Positions 1 through 11,040 of a DNA stretch of 64,000 nucleotides are shown piece after piece (the stretch's first letter is position 1; every line of letters begins with the position of its first letter). The notes under the pieces are model-generated. The model saw only the letters and a program-made list of their open reading frames with translations, made no database searches and was not told the DNA's origin. Source of the stretch: Plutella xylostella (taxonomy: Eukaryota; Arthropoda; Insecta; Lepidoptera; Plutellidae); assembly GCF_932276165.1 (NCBI RefSeq), contig NC_063982.1, forward strand, positions 265,501 through 329,500, read 5' to 3'. The translations under genes were made by a program, and so were the position numbers.

Positions 1-400
1 TAGGTATAGGTCTTGGTCTGTAGGTGCGGGTGGACAAGAAGCCATTGCTGCGCGCTATGCCGCTTTGTAGGTGTACCATTGTTCGATTGATCAGTCGTTA
101 TTCGTCTATTGTGGAAAGAACGCGCCTCGACTGTTCCCGGTCATTCTTTCATAAATAAAGGCGCTCTATATGTGCTTAAAGGTGAGAAGAAGGGGTTTTT
201 AGGTCTCCTTCCACAGCTCACAGGTCTTGGTCTGTAGGTACGGGTAGAGTGTGTCAAGACGTCATTGCTGCGCGTCATGCGGCTTTGAAAATGTTATTTA
301 AATAACTAAATCAGGTCATGTGTTTTATTTTTTTCCTAATGATCTAGATTATTAATTAGAATACTTAAATAATGATTGATGTACTCTATTTTGTCTGCAG
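1..400. other. Intron 5' of the first visible exon
   Basis: No coding exon is seen here. The phrase GGTCTTGGTCTGTAGGT occurs twice (about 8 and 224), each followed by a near-match ending in CATTGCTGCGCG, so this is a diverged direct repeat about 215 bp apart. It ends in the pyrimidine tract and TGTCTGCAG acceptor of the exon at 401. Confidence 0.5.
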
Positions 401-3400
401 GGAAGCTGTTCCAGTCGCCGGATCAGCTCGCAGCCATCGAGAGGATCAGGGGCCGGCAGTGAGTCTCCCTTTTTCTACCTAATAAGACCTGAATTAATCA
501 AAGTTTTTATTCCAAAGTTGGCCCCGTATTAAAAATTTCTCAGTAGGTATGTGAGGTATATTGTCTTGTTGAAGTAATTTCAGCCTGTACAGATTACTCA
601 TAGTTATGCACCAGTCACCATTTTCACATGGATTATACTTTAACCTTTTGCATCCCGCCTGACTACTATAGATTTCTACTGTGTCTGATTTCAATGGATT
701 CAAGTGATCAAATAAGTTATATTTTTCAGTCGGTCAATCCGCTCTCTGCTATCGACCGAGAACAAAACCTCCGAAGAACAAAACGAACCGGACAGTCTAG
801 AAGACACGAGGAGGAAAGCAGCAGTTAGGACGCAGAAGAAGAAGAAGAAGCCTGCAGCTCGCCAGCAGAAGAGTAGCAAGAGAACTAAGGTAAGGTTTTA
901 TACGTGAGCCTTCCTCATTCAGCCGTGCATTATTAATTCAATTTTACTACCATCACAAAAATAAATTATTTGGAAATTAAATATCGTTCATTTTGACCCT
1001 CAAACCTTAAATCTTCTTGTCATCTCAAATATAAATGCTTTAAAATTGCTTTCTCACTAGTTTTTTTCTTAAAACATAAAACCGGCCAAGTGCGAGTCGG
1101 GCTCGCGCACAAAGGGTTCCGGCAGCAAATCAAAATTACAGTTAAATCAACCTATCTCAAAAACTATAAGAGATACTTTGATCAAACCAAAAATCGTTGA
1201 AAGAGTTAATTAGCATGCATCACCTCTATTTTTTTTAGAATTTTATACCCCGTAGTTATAAAAATAGAGGGGGGGGACATATTTTTTACGACTTTGAGAG
1301 CTGATATCTCAAAAACCGTTCACTTTAAGAAAAATGTTTTTTAGAAAACTTTATATCATTTTAAAAGACCTTTCCATTGATACCCCACACGGGTATGTAC
1401 ATCGAAAAAAAAAATTTCATCCCTCAGTTACATGTATGGGGGGCCCCACCCCCAATTCTTTTTTTTACTATTTAGTGTCATATTTTTGTAGCGGTTCATA
1501 CAACACATATTCCCATCAAATTTCATCACTGTAGTACTTATAGTTTCCGAGTAAATCGGCTGTGACAGACGGACAGACGGACAGACGGACATGACGAAAC
1601 TATAAGGGTTCCGTTTTTGCCATTTTGGCTACGGAACCCTAAAAATACGTCATTCACATTTCTATGTTTACTATACGCACGTATAATTAATGAAAAGCAC
1701 AGGATTTACTTCTGGTAAACCCCTTAAATTCCTCGTGCTATTAGCTCCCTCCCTTCTCACAGGCGCCAAACCCAGCCTCAGGGCCAATATAAGAGGGTTT
1801 CTTCGTTCCTTATTGTCGTTGGTATCTATTTTACAACGCTAAACATCTCTTTTGCATGTATCAAGGCCGTCTAAGTACAACCCATCATCTATTACAGGCT
1901 CCGCCTAGCTTGGGGTCGGATGGCCATGGTCTGTGTGTGAGATATCCCAACATATTATTATTCCTTCCCCAGACAAAGAACAAGTTCCTGATGACAGTGG
2001 TCCGCAGCAACTCGACCCACGCCACTCACCTGGAGCTGACGGCGTCCTGCAGCCATCGCCGCCTTCTCCCTAATGACAGTCTCGTGAGGGATATCGTGGC
2101 GGCTCTCAATGCTAAGGACATCAAGGTATGATCAGAGGGACATTAACCATTACTCTTCATCAGCGTATAGCGGTCCACTGCTGGACGCAATCATCTTTCA
2201 AAGCATGTTACTGGATGCGATATATAGCTTTCCACATCCAATCATAACCACCCACATTTCGCAAGTCGTCACCCCATCTAGCCGGAGAGCGTCCTACACT
2301 ACGTTTCGATAATCGCGGTATCCACTCCAGAACACAATTTAGTTTAGTGAGAGATATTGTAGCGGCACTCAATGATAAGGACATCAAGGTATTGATTCAC
2401 GGGTTCGTTATAGACGTAAACAAACGTCACCATATCGCGATTCACGTTTAATAAACGGCGCTGTGATTGGTGGAACAAGCGTTTAAATACTTTACTGACG
2501 TCGATAAAACCATAAGGGTGAATATAATAAATTCAGGACCCATACCGTGGGGCCTGAATTTATTATATTCACCCTTATGTCTATACCCTAATAAAGGTGC
2601 CACTTCCCACTAGACCTTATCCGGCGTATAGCTGTTGCTGCATCAGTGACGCCCTGTGACACCAGAACTGCTGTCAAAACCTTACTTACGTTTACTCCGC
2701 TGACTCAGCCACCCGAAGTGGATCTCGACGTCCGACATTAAAGTGCGCCAGTTATATCTATTCTGTGCCAAATTCTAAATCTGACCAGTCGGACACTTCT
2801 AGCTCTTTCAGGTCTTTGGCGACTTCTTCCTTCCAGAATAAACCGCTGTCAAAGCAAGATTACTAGGTATAGCAATAGTTACATCCACACCTCATCTTTA
2901 TCTTCGCAGGTGATAAACAACGGTCGTCTGTTCGAGAAGGGCTCAATATCGGACCTGCCGCGCGACGTGGACCCCCTCACCCTGAGGAAGAGGAAGCGAG
3001 CGGGGCGGGAGGGGAAGGGGAGGGGCAAGGTAAAGGTGAGACGAAGTACCTTTTACAAAAAACTAAGAAATGGGATGCACGAATACAGATTTCAAATTCA
3101 AATGATTTATTGCATACTAAGAGTGTACATGGTGTTATATTCTTAATACTAGGCACTTACAAATTAGTAACCTTTTTCAGGTGTAGCAATTGAGGGCATG
3201 CAATTTATATAGTTTAAATTATTATAATACAAAAAAATCCCGAGAGGTGATCAAACTGTTAGGTATATCTTCTCTTTAGTTAACATGGCTTGGTGATGGA
3301 ATGGATGGTAGTAAACTGATATTTGTAATATTATACTTAATTGTAAAATTATACGTAGAATGGAGAATATATCTATTTCACTTTATACGATGCTATTCTG

Positions 3401-6175
3401 AGTGGATAATCCTTGAAATGCTAAGAAGAATAATAGTAATATTACATATCCCCAGACGGAGTCTTTGGTCCAGCGCATGTATCCGGAAGCCACCACCACT
3501 AGGATACACAAAAAGGTACTTTTATCTCATCATCATCATCAGCCAGCAGACACCTATTATTGCTGGACATAGATATCCTAGGAAAAAACTTCGCGTTATG
3601 TAAATAACGAAACGTCTGCGGATAATAAAATGTAAAGATTGCTATGTAATTTGCTTATCTGGCATTGAAATATTTTTTTTATTTTATTTATTCTATTAAA
3701 TTTATCCCTTTAAAAAATATATAAGTACCTATATATTTTTGAATATCTCTGATTTATATTATTTTGCAGCGCCCGCGTCACAAGCGAATCAATAAGATAA
3801 AAACTGAAGGCAAAGGTGATGATGATGTCGGCAAAACCAAAACAAGGTAAGAATATATTTTTTTATACATAGGTAGTAGAGAATATGGTATCCCCCGTAT
3901 TAACATTTTTTTTCAAATAAATGTTATAAAAAACGCATGAATTTAAACGGAAATATATATTTTTTCTGATTTTACCTTACAAAAATAGTAGACTTGTTTA
4001 GTCTGGTTTCGTATTTCGGTAGGATCTTTAGTTGGAGCTATTATTAAAGTGCATTTTTTTACGATTTAGATATAGCGTCATATCCGTACGCAAAGAAAAG
4101 CGCCCAGAATCAACAGGAGTCGACGCAAAACGCACTAAAAACAGCAAAACTAAGAAACCTAAAGGCAAGAGAGGGAAAGCCAAGGAGAAAGTGACGCCGA
4201 CACCTGCGCACAGCGAGCAGAATGTCAGTGAGATGGGTAAGTTTATGAAACCATTACGTCACATGACATAGTAGTCATCTGTCAAAAGTTTCATAATAGA
4301 TCCCGCTAGAGGCGCCACTTTTTATGCGATAAAACACAAACTTCCACTATCTCTTGTTTATGTGCATTCATAATCGCTTGTAAAAAGTTTCAGCATAACT
4401 TTTCAAGGCATATTCAAGCCACAGAGTAATACGGCGTTACAGACTGTAGTTCTGTGACATATAACTAGATGGCGCTGGCGCAGCGTCCCTACATCGCGAT
4501 ATGGTTGTGTCTCACCGCGAGATATAGATCTAAAAATCAGCTATATCTCGTTGATTCAAATTTATTGTGACGTCTCTAATTTAGACGTGAATTTTTGAAA
4601 TGCGGGTTTTCTTTTTAATTTCCGCATTATAAATAATTTAATGATTGTGAGTAGTTTATTTGTTCTATTACGAATTTGTAATAGTCCTGTTACTAAAACT
4701 ATTTACTTTCGAATTCTGTACTCAACAATATATTTATGTTTGGAACCGCTACTTTTAAACCTAAAATTATTTTCTGCTAGATTTCTACCAACTTGTAGTG
4801 AGTGAACAAACAGTTAAGCATTGTAAAATAATTATTACTATACATAATTGAATACATTTCATCTCGCAGATCAGTGGTCCTCCGAGACCGGCGACACACG
4901 GCGACGCGGCGCGACCGCCGGCGACTTGACTCAAGATGATAATACTGGTGAGACAGTGTCACTTACATACATACAGGCAGCAGCTATACTGCATTTCATA
5001 CACAAAGATTATGTACCTTTAGGTACATACTAACATTTAGGTTGCGTTAAAGTTACCTATTCAATATTCACCCTCAGGGCAATCATGTTGAGATCATTGA
5101 GTACAATCATTAACTATTTATACCGTTGCAGTGAAAGGGCTCTGACTCAGCATAAAGCTACAGTTAGACGGCAGCGCTGATATTTTGTCAGTACCACACT
5201 AAACTAATTAAAAACTAAACCTAAGCTAAAATTTTAATTTAACTGAGTTAAACGTGTGGTACAGTAGTGAGATGCCTCCACATATTATTTTGATTACTCC
5301 TGCCCCCCGCAGCCCCCGAGCCCCCGGTGTCGCTGAAGCTGAAGAGCAACATCACGCTGAACCTCCCCCCCGCCCCCCGCGCCCGCGACGTCTTCAGGTA
5401 ACTGTTAACTACTGATCTATAGGGGCTTGGGTGGTGAGCTTGCAAGTGATGGTTTGGAAAAGTTCCTCACCCCTTAGCATGAATTTTCATCGTGAACGTG
5501 AAGTAGAATTCATCGAATGGCGGTCGGTAGCACAACTAAATTTTTCCTACAAAATTCATCGAGTAATTTTACTTCACGTTCACGATGAGAATTCATGCTA
5601 AGGGGTCTGTTGTCGGGTCAATTTTCCCGACGTATTGAGTAAATTTCATTATAACACCGTCGCAGTTAACTTAAAACATCAACTGCCCCATTCCATACTT
5701 TTTGTTTTCTTACTACCTTTAATATAGAACAGCTGTTATTATCTTGCAGACGTTAATGTCGTTACAATCAAAATATAAATATAAATTGCCATAGTCTTAA
5801 CTAAACAACGGTCTTCCCTAAATGCTTCCCTTCAACCGTACCTACTATACTTACTTTTAGATGTTAAAATATTTACTCACTTTATATTTGTAGTATTCAA
5901 TTAAATTAAAATAATAAAGCCATGCGCCATCCATGCTCGTATCAAAGGTGCCGGAAACGTCAGAAACCGCTCATAGACAACTTTCTTCTATTCTGTGTTC
6001 CTCGATATAAGAGTGCGGCCACAATGCTGTTGTGAACAATTCCTTCTTACATTACCGACATATTATTGTATCATATTCCAGCTCGATCCTGAGCGCGCTG
6101 ACCTCCGACACAGCGACTCTGTCGCCGGCGCTGGACGAGTCCGACAGCGGAGACGCGAGTGAGCCCGCGCGCTGA
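401..6175 (+). CDS. C-terminal nine exons of an unidentified basic, probably nuclear protein
   Basis: Exons 401-458, 730-889, 1973-2125, 2910-3029 (alternative donor at 3035), 3770-3846, 4070-4236, 4870-4947, 5313-5397 and 6082-6175 join in one frame to 329 codons plus TGA. All junctions have GT donors, AG acceptors and matching phases. The 5' end lies outside the window. The protein opens KLFQSPDQLAAIERIRG, then has a run of five lysines, a folded-looking block in exon 3 (FLMTVVRSNSTHATHLEL and VRDIVAALNAKDIK), the sequence VINNGRLFEKGSISDLP, and an RKRKR cluster. The rest is disordered and Lys/Arg-rich, with a Ser/Asp tail (SPALDESDSGDASEPAR). The basic clusters suggest nuclear import and DNA or chromatin contact (inference). 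I do not recognise the family. The next intron holds a decayed copy of the end of exon 3 (2347-2388). Confidence 0.85.
1080..1645. repeat. Interspersed repeat of the 'GGCCAAGTGCGAGTCGG' type
   Basis: It starts ACCGGCCAAGTGCGAGTCGG next to CTCGCGCACAAAGGGTTCCG and ends in a GGACAGAC tandem run, GGGTTCCGTTTTTGCC and GGCTACGGAACCCTAAAAA. GGGTTCCG and CGGAACCC give the ends an inverted relationship. This looks like a common lepidopteran repeat family; class not determined. It lies in intron 2 of the first gene. Confidence 0.6.
1890..1966 (+). repeat. 3' end of a tRNA-derived SINE, abutting a splice acceptor
   Basis: CCTAGCTTGGGGTCGGATGG followed by GTGTGAGATATCCC and ACATATTATT matches the 3' ends of the SINE copies at 33280-33345 and 56450-56500. 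The polypyrimidine tract and AG used for the exon at 1973 begin within a few bases of its end. Confidence 0.7.
2132..2340 (-). repeat. Decayed RTE-like LINE 3' fragment
   Basis: CCACTGCTGGACGCAATC, GCTTTCCACATCCAA and AAGTCGTCACC align in order with the better-preserved LINE tails at 38286-38650 and 63011-63329, which encode the end of a reverse transcriptase on the - strand. It sits between exon 3 of the first gene and the copied exon tail at 2347. Confidence 0.6.
2347..2388 (+). pseudogene. Decayed duplicate of the 3' end of exon 3 with its 5' splice site
   Basis: This 42-bp stretch matches the last 42 bp of the exon at 1973-2125 at 37 of 42 positions. It still reads VRDIVAALNDKDIK and is followed by GTATTG at the place where the real exon has GTATGA. 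It is preceded by TTTAG. The rest of the exon is missing, so it is probably not spliced. Confidence 0.8.
2511..2579. repeat. Perfect 27-bp-arm hairpin
   Basis: The arms are CATAAGGGTGAATATAATAA plus ATTCAGG and their exact reverse complement at 2553-2579, around a 15-nt loop in which CCCA and TGGG can also pair. No target-site duplication was recognised. Confidence 0.85.
5466..5608. repeat. Long imperfect inverted repeat (foldback element)
   Basis: CACCCCTTAGCATGAATTTT with CATCGTGAACGTGAAGTA at the left pairs with TACTTCACGTTCACGATG and ATTCATGCTAAGGGG at the right, about 40 bp per arm around a roughly 60-bp centre. It lies in the last intron of the first gene. Probably a small MITE. Confidence 0.8.
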
Positions 6176-6231
6176 CCGGAGTACGGAGCTGGTCATCGTA
6201 GGTATATTCATCATATTTTCAGATATGGATA

Positions 6232-6658
6232 CAGGGTGTTGCAAAAAGGGTAGGTAATTTTGTTTGTCTGTTTGTTTCAGGTATTAACCTTGTTAATATA
6301 TCTAAATCACCACCGTAAAGACAGCTATAAACATTGTGTGCATCTCAAAAACTATCGTAATTGGCCGAATATGCTGAGTTAGTCACACACGGCATCAAGC
6401 CACAAACAAAGATTGATTACTAAGCCGAAACCTACATGTGCAGCATATTATATCTAAGCCCAAAAATGAAATCACAATTTCAAAATTAGCGAAAAAAAAC
6501 TTACTCTACATAGTAAAAAGTCCTTTGACCAACAAAATTTCTATGGAAAACTAATATTTTTTTGGCGAATTTTGAAATTCTGATTTTATTTTCGGTTTTT
6601 GATATAACATGCTCCACATGTAGTTTTCTGGTTAGTATGCCCTTTTTGCAACACTCAG
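6232..6658. mobile_element. Mariner-like palindromic MITE
   Basis: The inverted ends are CAGGGTGTTGCAAAAAGGG and CCCTTTTTGCAACACTCAG, bounded by TA on both sides (6230-6231 and 6659-6660). Inner arms also pair (TTTCAAAATTAGCG with CGAATTTTGAAATTC). Relatives lie at 54355-54596 and, decayed, at about 25120-25330 and 51100. The TA duplication and TIR fit Tc1/mariner; it has no coding sequence. Confidence 0.8.
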
Positions 6659-8375
6659 TATAGTTTCACTTATGCTGAGTTGCAGAAGCTAATGTACCTA
6701 TGCATAGCTGTCTTGTTTTGACAGTATACGGATAGAAAGAGACAGTCTCTAGATCTACTAACTCGTATTGCGGGCTATACTCATGATGTGTGAGCAAACG
6801 CTAAAGGATCGCCGTAACTTGTAAGAATTTCGTATATTCACAAGTACTTTATTTTTGTTCCAGGTCGCCTTGAAAATGCCGTCCTCATACGTTCAACCAA
6901 TGAAAACATATTGTTAAAATTACAAGTGCTCAAATTATTAGGGACCAGATTAATTTAGATAGAATATAATATTATTCAGTATATTGACTGCTATAAGATA
7001 AGACAAGTATAATAAGAAATTTATAGTTGCATTTATTAAACCGAGTGCCAAATATGTAGCATTTTATAGCATTTACTGTGACGACGCTTCATCACCTGAT
7101 AATTTTTAGGTGTGAATCCAAATAATTTACAAAATCTATTTTCTAAACTGCATATCTAGGTACTTAAGCTAGCCTTTTCCGTTTAGGTGTTATTTGGTGC
7201 TTTTCTGAGTGGAACCTTTTCATTGCCCGTGAGTGTATTATCAACGTATCAACATCTGCCCTTTGTTTCTTCATAGTGACCGCTAGAAGCGTACTTTTCA
7301 TGAATAAGCATACTTTTACGGTTTGGTGCTACTATTGAATAGTGGAAAGATGAAATGTAGGGACACTTTGTAGGCAATATTTTGATGTTACATAATAATT
7401 TTGTAATATTTGTACAATAAAGAGTTAAATAAAATAAAAATAAAATAAAATAATAAGACAGTCCAACTTTAAAGTCCTGACATTAAAGAGTGCGATTTTG
7501 CAAAGACTTTTTATTATTATCAGTTATTTACTTACATTTAAAAAATAAAATACCGTTTGGCAATGGCTTTTTAACGGATTTGTCCTTTAATAAATAAAAT
7601 ATATCGATGAAATACAGTCTGTAACAATTAGTTAGGATCCACTTCCGTTTTCAGTACTTTATAGTTTTACCGTAAGTACCTACCTAGTTTTTCTTCTTAT
7701 ACTGAAGCACTTACTAAATATAAGACTGCAAACTTGCTCAAATATGAAGCCAGTATTCGTTGTGTTTAGTTTGCTTGCAAAGCATAATATTTCATTTATG
7801 ATGCAAGAAAGAAGTTAGCTCCATACTTTATTATTGATGGTTTGTTATTTTAAGTTTCATTTACTTATGTAAGGAGTCGAAATGTTGGTCACTACCTATG
7901 TTGTTATTTGTAAGTGCAAAGATATAACAGAGATTATTATGTATAATATAATATGTAGGTACCTTGTAATACTTTTACCTAATAATTATAATAATATGTA
8001 ATTAGGTAAATATATGACTTCTGCGTGATATTATTTAACTTATAGAAAAAGTGCCTTATGTTTATTGAAGAATAAAGGTAATTTGTTACTGTGAAATATA
8101 CGTTTTATTCCATATTCCTACATGGAACTCTCTCTTTATAACGCGCTCTAATAAAGAAACAATTATAAAAATGGCAGCTGTTTCATGAGTGGAAAGGGTA
8201 AGACCAGTCTGTAGCAACTTATAACTTCAAACCAACTTCAAACACAAATGTATGGAGTTTGGATAGTTTTGTTTATGGTGGAGTCATTCTATCTCACTCA
8301 CTTCCTCTAACCTTTCATGTGTCATAAAATTACCTACTCTGTATAAAATTTCATGTGTCATTTACCTACTCTGTG
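6659..8375. other. Intergenic, AT-rich; candidate polyadenylation site of the first gene
   Basis: No coding region is recognised. AATAAA at 7416-7421 followed by A-rich sequence is a possible poly(A) signal for the gene ending at 6175. TTACCTACTCTGT occurs three times at 8330-8395. Confidence 0.4.
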
Positions 8376-8555
8376 CTATATTACCTACTCTGTGGTCTGT
8401 GTCACTCACTGCTGTCAGTCGTTTTGTTCAATGTCGGTTATATTTAAATTTTCAATTTGTTATAAGTACAATAATACCATGTTAATGAAAAAGTGGATAG
8501 AATCAGTTTCCTTTTAAGTGTATGTGGTGTCTAAAACAATAAAATCACTACCAAA

Positions 8556-8833
8556 ATGTTAACAAGAAAGTGCGAAATATGTGGACTGTAATCGAATTGT
8601 AAAGACGGCCAAAGACGTTTTCTTATGGCCAGATTTCCTTTGGACGTATCTCGGTAAGTAAAAAATAAGTAGCTATAAGTAAAGCAACGTATCTTCCTCG
8701 ATATAAAGGGATATTTTTGTAAGAAAACATAATTTGCTCCGTTTCATTTCAAAATATAGTGTTGGGATGAGACAATTTTAAAACTATCGATATTTTTCTC
8801 AGGTGTAAAAAATGGGTAATAGCTACGGGCTAG
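8556..8833 (+). pseudogene. Decayed THAP-type zinc-finger N-terminus
   Basis: Exon 8556-8653 starts with ATG and reads MLTRKCEICGL, a stop (8589-8591), then SNCKDGQRRFLMARFPLDVS. It ends at a GTAAGT donor. After a CTCAG acceptor, 8803 onward restores the frame to read RCKKWVIATG, then a second stop at 8831. CxxC, FPLD and KKWV.A.G in this order and spacing are the landmarks of a THAP domain (a C2CH DNA-binding finger used by P-element-like transposases and host factors). With two stops and no recognisable C-terminal half of the finger it is not functional. Alternative: chance resemblance, unlikely given the conserved splice and frame. Confidence 0.55.
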
Positions 8834-9139
8834 GAAGATTTAGCTTTCCTTTGAAACTTATGAAAGAAGAGTATAGTTAGTAGATTTTATAATACATATT
8901 ATGTACACCCAGGGGCAAAGAAACCTAACCCCTCCCAGAAGCATTGTTAAAATGTGAGGGGGACTGTACAGTTACAATTGAATTTGTTCCATTGAGTGGC
9001 ATTTACCTATGTTTTTTTCTAACTATTTCTTAATTGATTATTTTACAGAACAAGGTGCATCATGTTCTACAGATAATAATATGACCAATACTCCACCTAC
9101 AATGTGCTGTAGAAGTACACACGACACGACCGGACTTTG

Positions 9140-9300
9140 CTGAAATCAAGGGGATAATATGTACAAAGGTTCCACTCGAGAGAGCCACGTACAGGAACTT
9201 CACCCCCTACCAGAATAGAATAGAATAGACATCAACGTACAGGCCAAACGGCTCAAGCTACAATGATGAGACTTGGCAAGTAGGTTCCTTAGGTAGTGTA
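9140..9300. repeat. Repeat with CTCGAGAGAGCC box and TAGAA microsatellite
   Basis: GGTTCCACTCGAGAGAGCC is near-identical, in inverse, to GGCTCTCTCGAGTGGAACC at 20590. Both lie beside a GAATA/TATTC run and a CCCC-rich box. A further relative is at 40680-40750. Confidence 0.6.
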
Positions 9301-9319
9301 GGTGAGCACTAAGAAAGAA

Positions 9320-9560
9320 ATTTCCGAAATTCCCACGGGAACGGAAATTAGCGGGATAATATATTATTTTTGTATGAAAAATCTAAACCAAATCTAAGTT
9401 AGACGCTTGAAATTTGGCATGCAGGTAGGTACCTTAACTTAAAGCTTAGTTACAATAGGAAATTGCTAAATTCCTACAGGAATGGGAGTTAGTGGGAAAA
9501 AATATTTCCCACGGGAAAATCTTTTAAGGTGAAGCAAAGCTCGCGGGAAATTCTAGTACA
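9320..9560. repeat. Lepidopteran interspersed repeat with TTCCCACGGGAA boxes
   Basis: Short inverted boxes (TTCCCACGGGAA at 9330, TTTCCCACGGGAAAA at 9507) are spaced by TTGAAATTTGGCATGCAGGT and end in GGTGAAGCAAAGCTCGCGGG. This layout is typical of a dispersed non-coding moth repeat. Confidence 0.5.
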
Positions 9561-11040
9561 TATATATAAATGTATATATATTGTTAAATAAAAAATGTTT
9601 TTGTTTATATCGAATCGTTTATTGATCAAAAACTGTTTTACTTTTTGATTAACTTCTAAATTATAAGGGGATTGATGACATACATACTAAAACAAGTCGT
9701 ATAGGAACTGCATAGTAGTTAAACAAAAAGAAAAGCATTTAAAAACTGACTAGCTTTAGCCATATACAAAAAGAGAAATCGTTACGGCCAGACTACACAG
9801 TTCTAAGAGCACCGATAATTCGTTGTAAATATGTTAATGTACAGTTTTATAACATACATGCTACGAGTTATCGATACCGTTCGAACTATGCAGAATGATC
9901 GTAACGATTTCTTGTAGTGTATACCTACGTCAACCATTACAAGAGGCTCGATTATCGATATGAAATAATACCTAGGTACATCACTATTTTGGTACATCAC
10001 TATTTTGTGTTTGTAATGTTGGCAGCACTGACTGGTTTAAGTAACAAAGGTTGGTAATGATTCATTATCCAAACTTTGTGTTTTTATTCTAAGGAAGTCC
10101 GGTCTCTTACTACTATATTACCTACTCTGTGGGTAAGACAGCACGAGTATCCACGGTCTATGCTATCCACCATTTTTAAATTGTTTCTATATCAGCGTGC
10201 GTTATATCGTGATAACATACAGTATTCCCAAAGTGATAATGCGCATAGAAATCATACATAGTGTTAAATGTATTTGCTTTGTGGTGTTAAGCATCCCATT
10301 CACTTCACGCACAGCCGAACCCGAGCCGTACCTTTCCGTGGACAAATCCGTCATCGCCCACACACTAGCCAGCCAGCGACAAATCCGCGGATTGGTGCAC
10401 CCGTGAATGGGAGCCTTTAGTAGTGCATCTGTCCACCGCCGCCGCCGTCACCGAGAACGAGATGACGGCGCCGACGTGGCGGTACATTACATTTTGTAAA
10501 AAGTCACAGAAATGGGTGTTAAACCCAGAATAATAACCATAAGAAATATTTTAAAGAATATTACGTGTAGAGGAACGTAACATTTTTTTTTTAGATCTGT
10601 GCTGCCAGTTTTACCTACTTTATCTTTTCACCTTATTTTTTTTGCATCAGAATATATTTTATAATTTATTACCTATATGTATTTAAAATAATAAAAATAT
10701 ATCACTATAATATTTATAAATTGATATAGATGTAAATATAACAGTAAAAATGAAGTACTTCAAATATCTTAATATTGTGATGTCAATCAAATAATCCGCT
10801 CCGGGTCGTTCCTGACTTCCTGGCTCAAAGGCAGCTATTATGCTGGCAGCATTAGCTCGTTAAAATTAAATAAATAAGATTAAAAACTAAACTATCCATA
10901 AAAGTATTTGAAAAAATTCATTGCATTGACCTATAGGCAAAACATTTTTATCGTGGCAGTTGTGGGCATATTAACCTAACAAAGCTGGCAACATTCTCCA
11001 CATAATTTGGCGTGTGTGTATGGTCGAGGTGCCGTCAAAA
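9561..11040. other. Intergenic region upstream of ERGIC-53
   Basis: It contains a GC-rich palindromic patch at about 10280-10490, where CCCATTCACTTCACG faces CCCGTGAATGGG and CCGCCGCCGTC faces GACGGCGCC. This is likely a short MITE. The last 200 bp before the ERGIC-53 start must hold its promoter; I see no clear TATA box. Confidence 0.4.

Larger units (their letters stand above)
8376..10132. repeat. 1.7-kb segment bracketed by a 20-bp direct repeat
   Basis: CTATATTACCTACTCTGTGG occurs at 8376-8395 and again at 10113-10132. The interval contains the THAP-like relic and two repeat patches. The bracket may be an insertion footprint, but TTACCTACTCTGT also occurs in tandem at the left, so local duplication is equally possible. 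Confidence 0.5.

Noticed and set aside
401..6175. Naming the first gene as a condensin, Rif1 or similar chromatin protein
   Set aside because: Basic clusters fit a nuclear protein, but I could not match any diagnostic motif with confidence.
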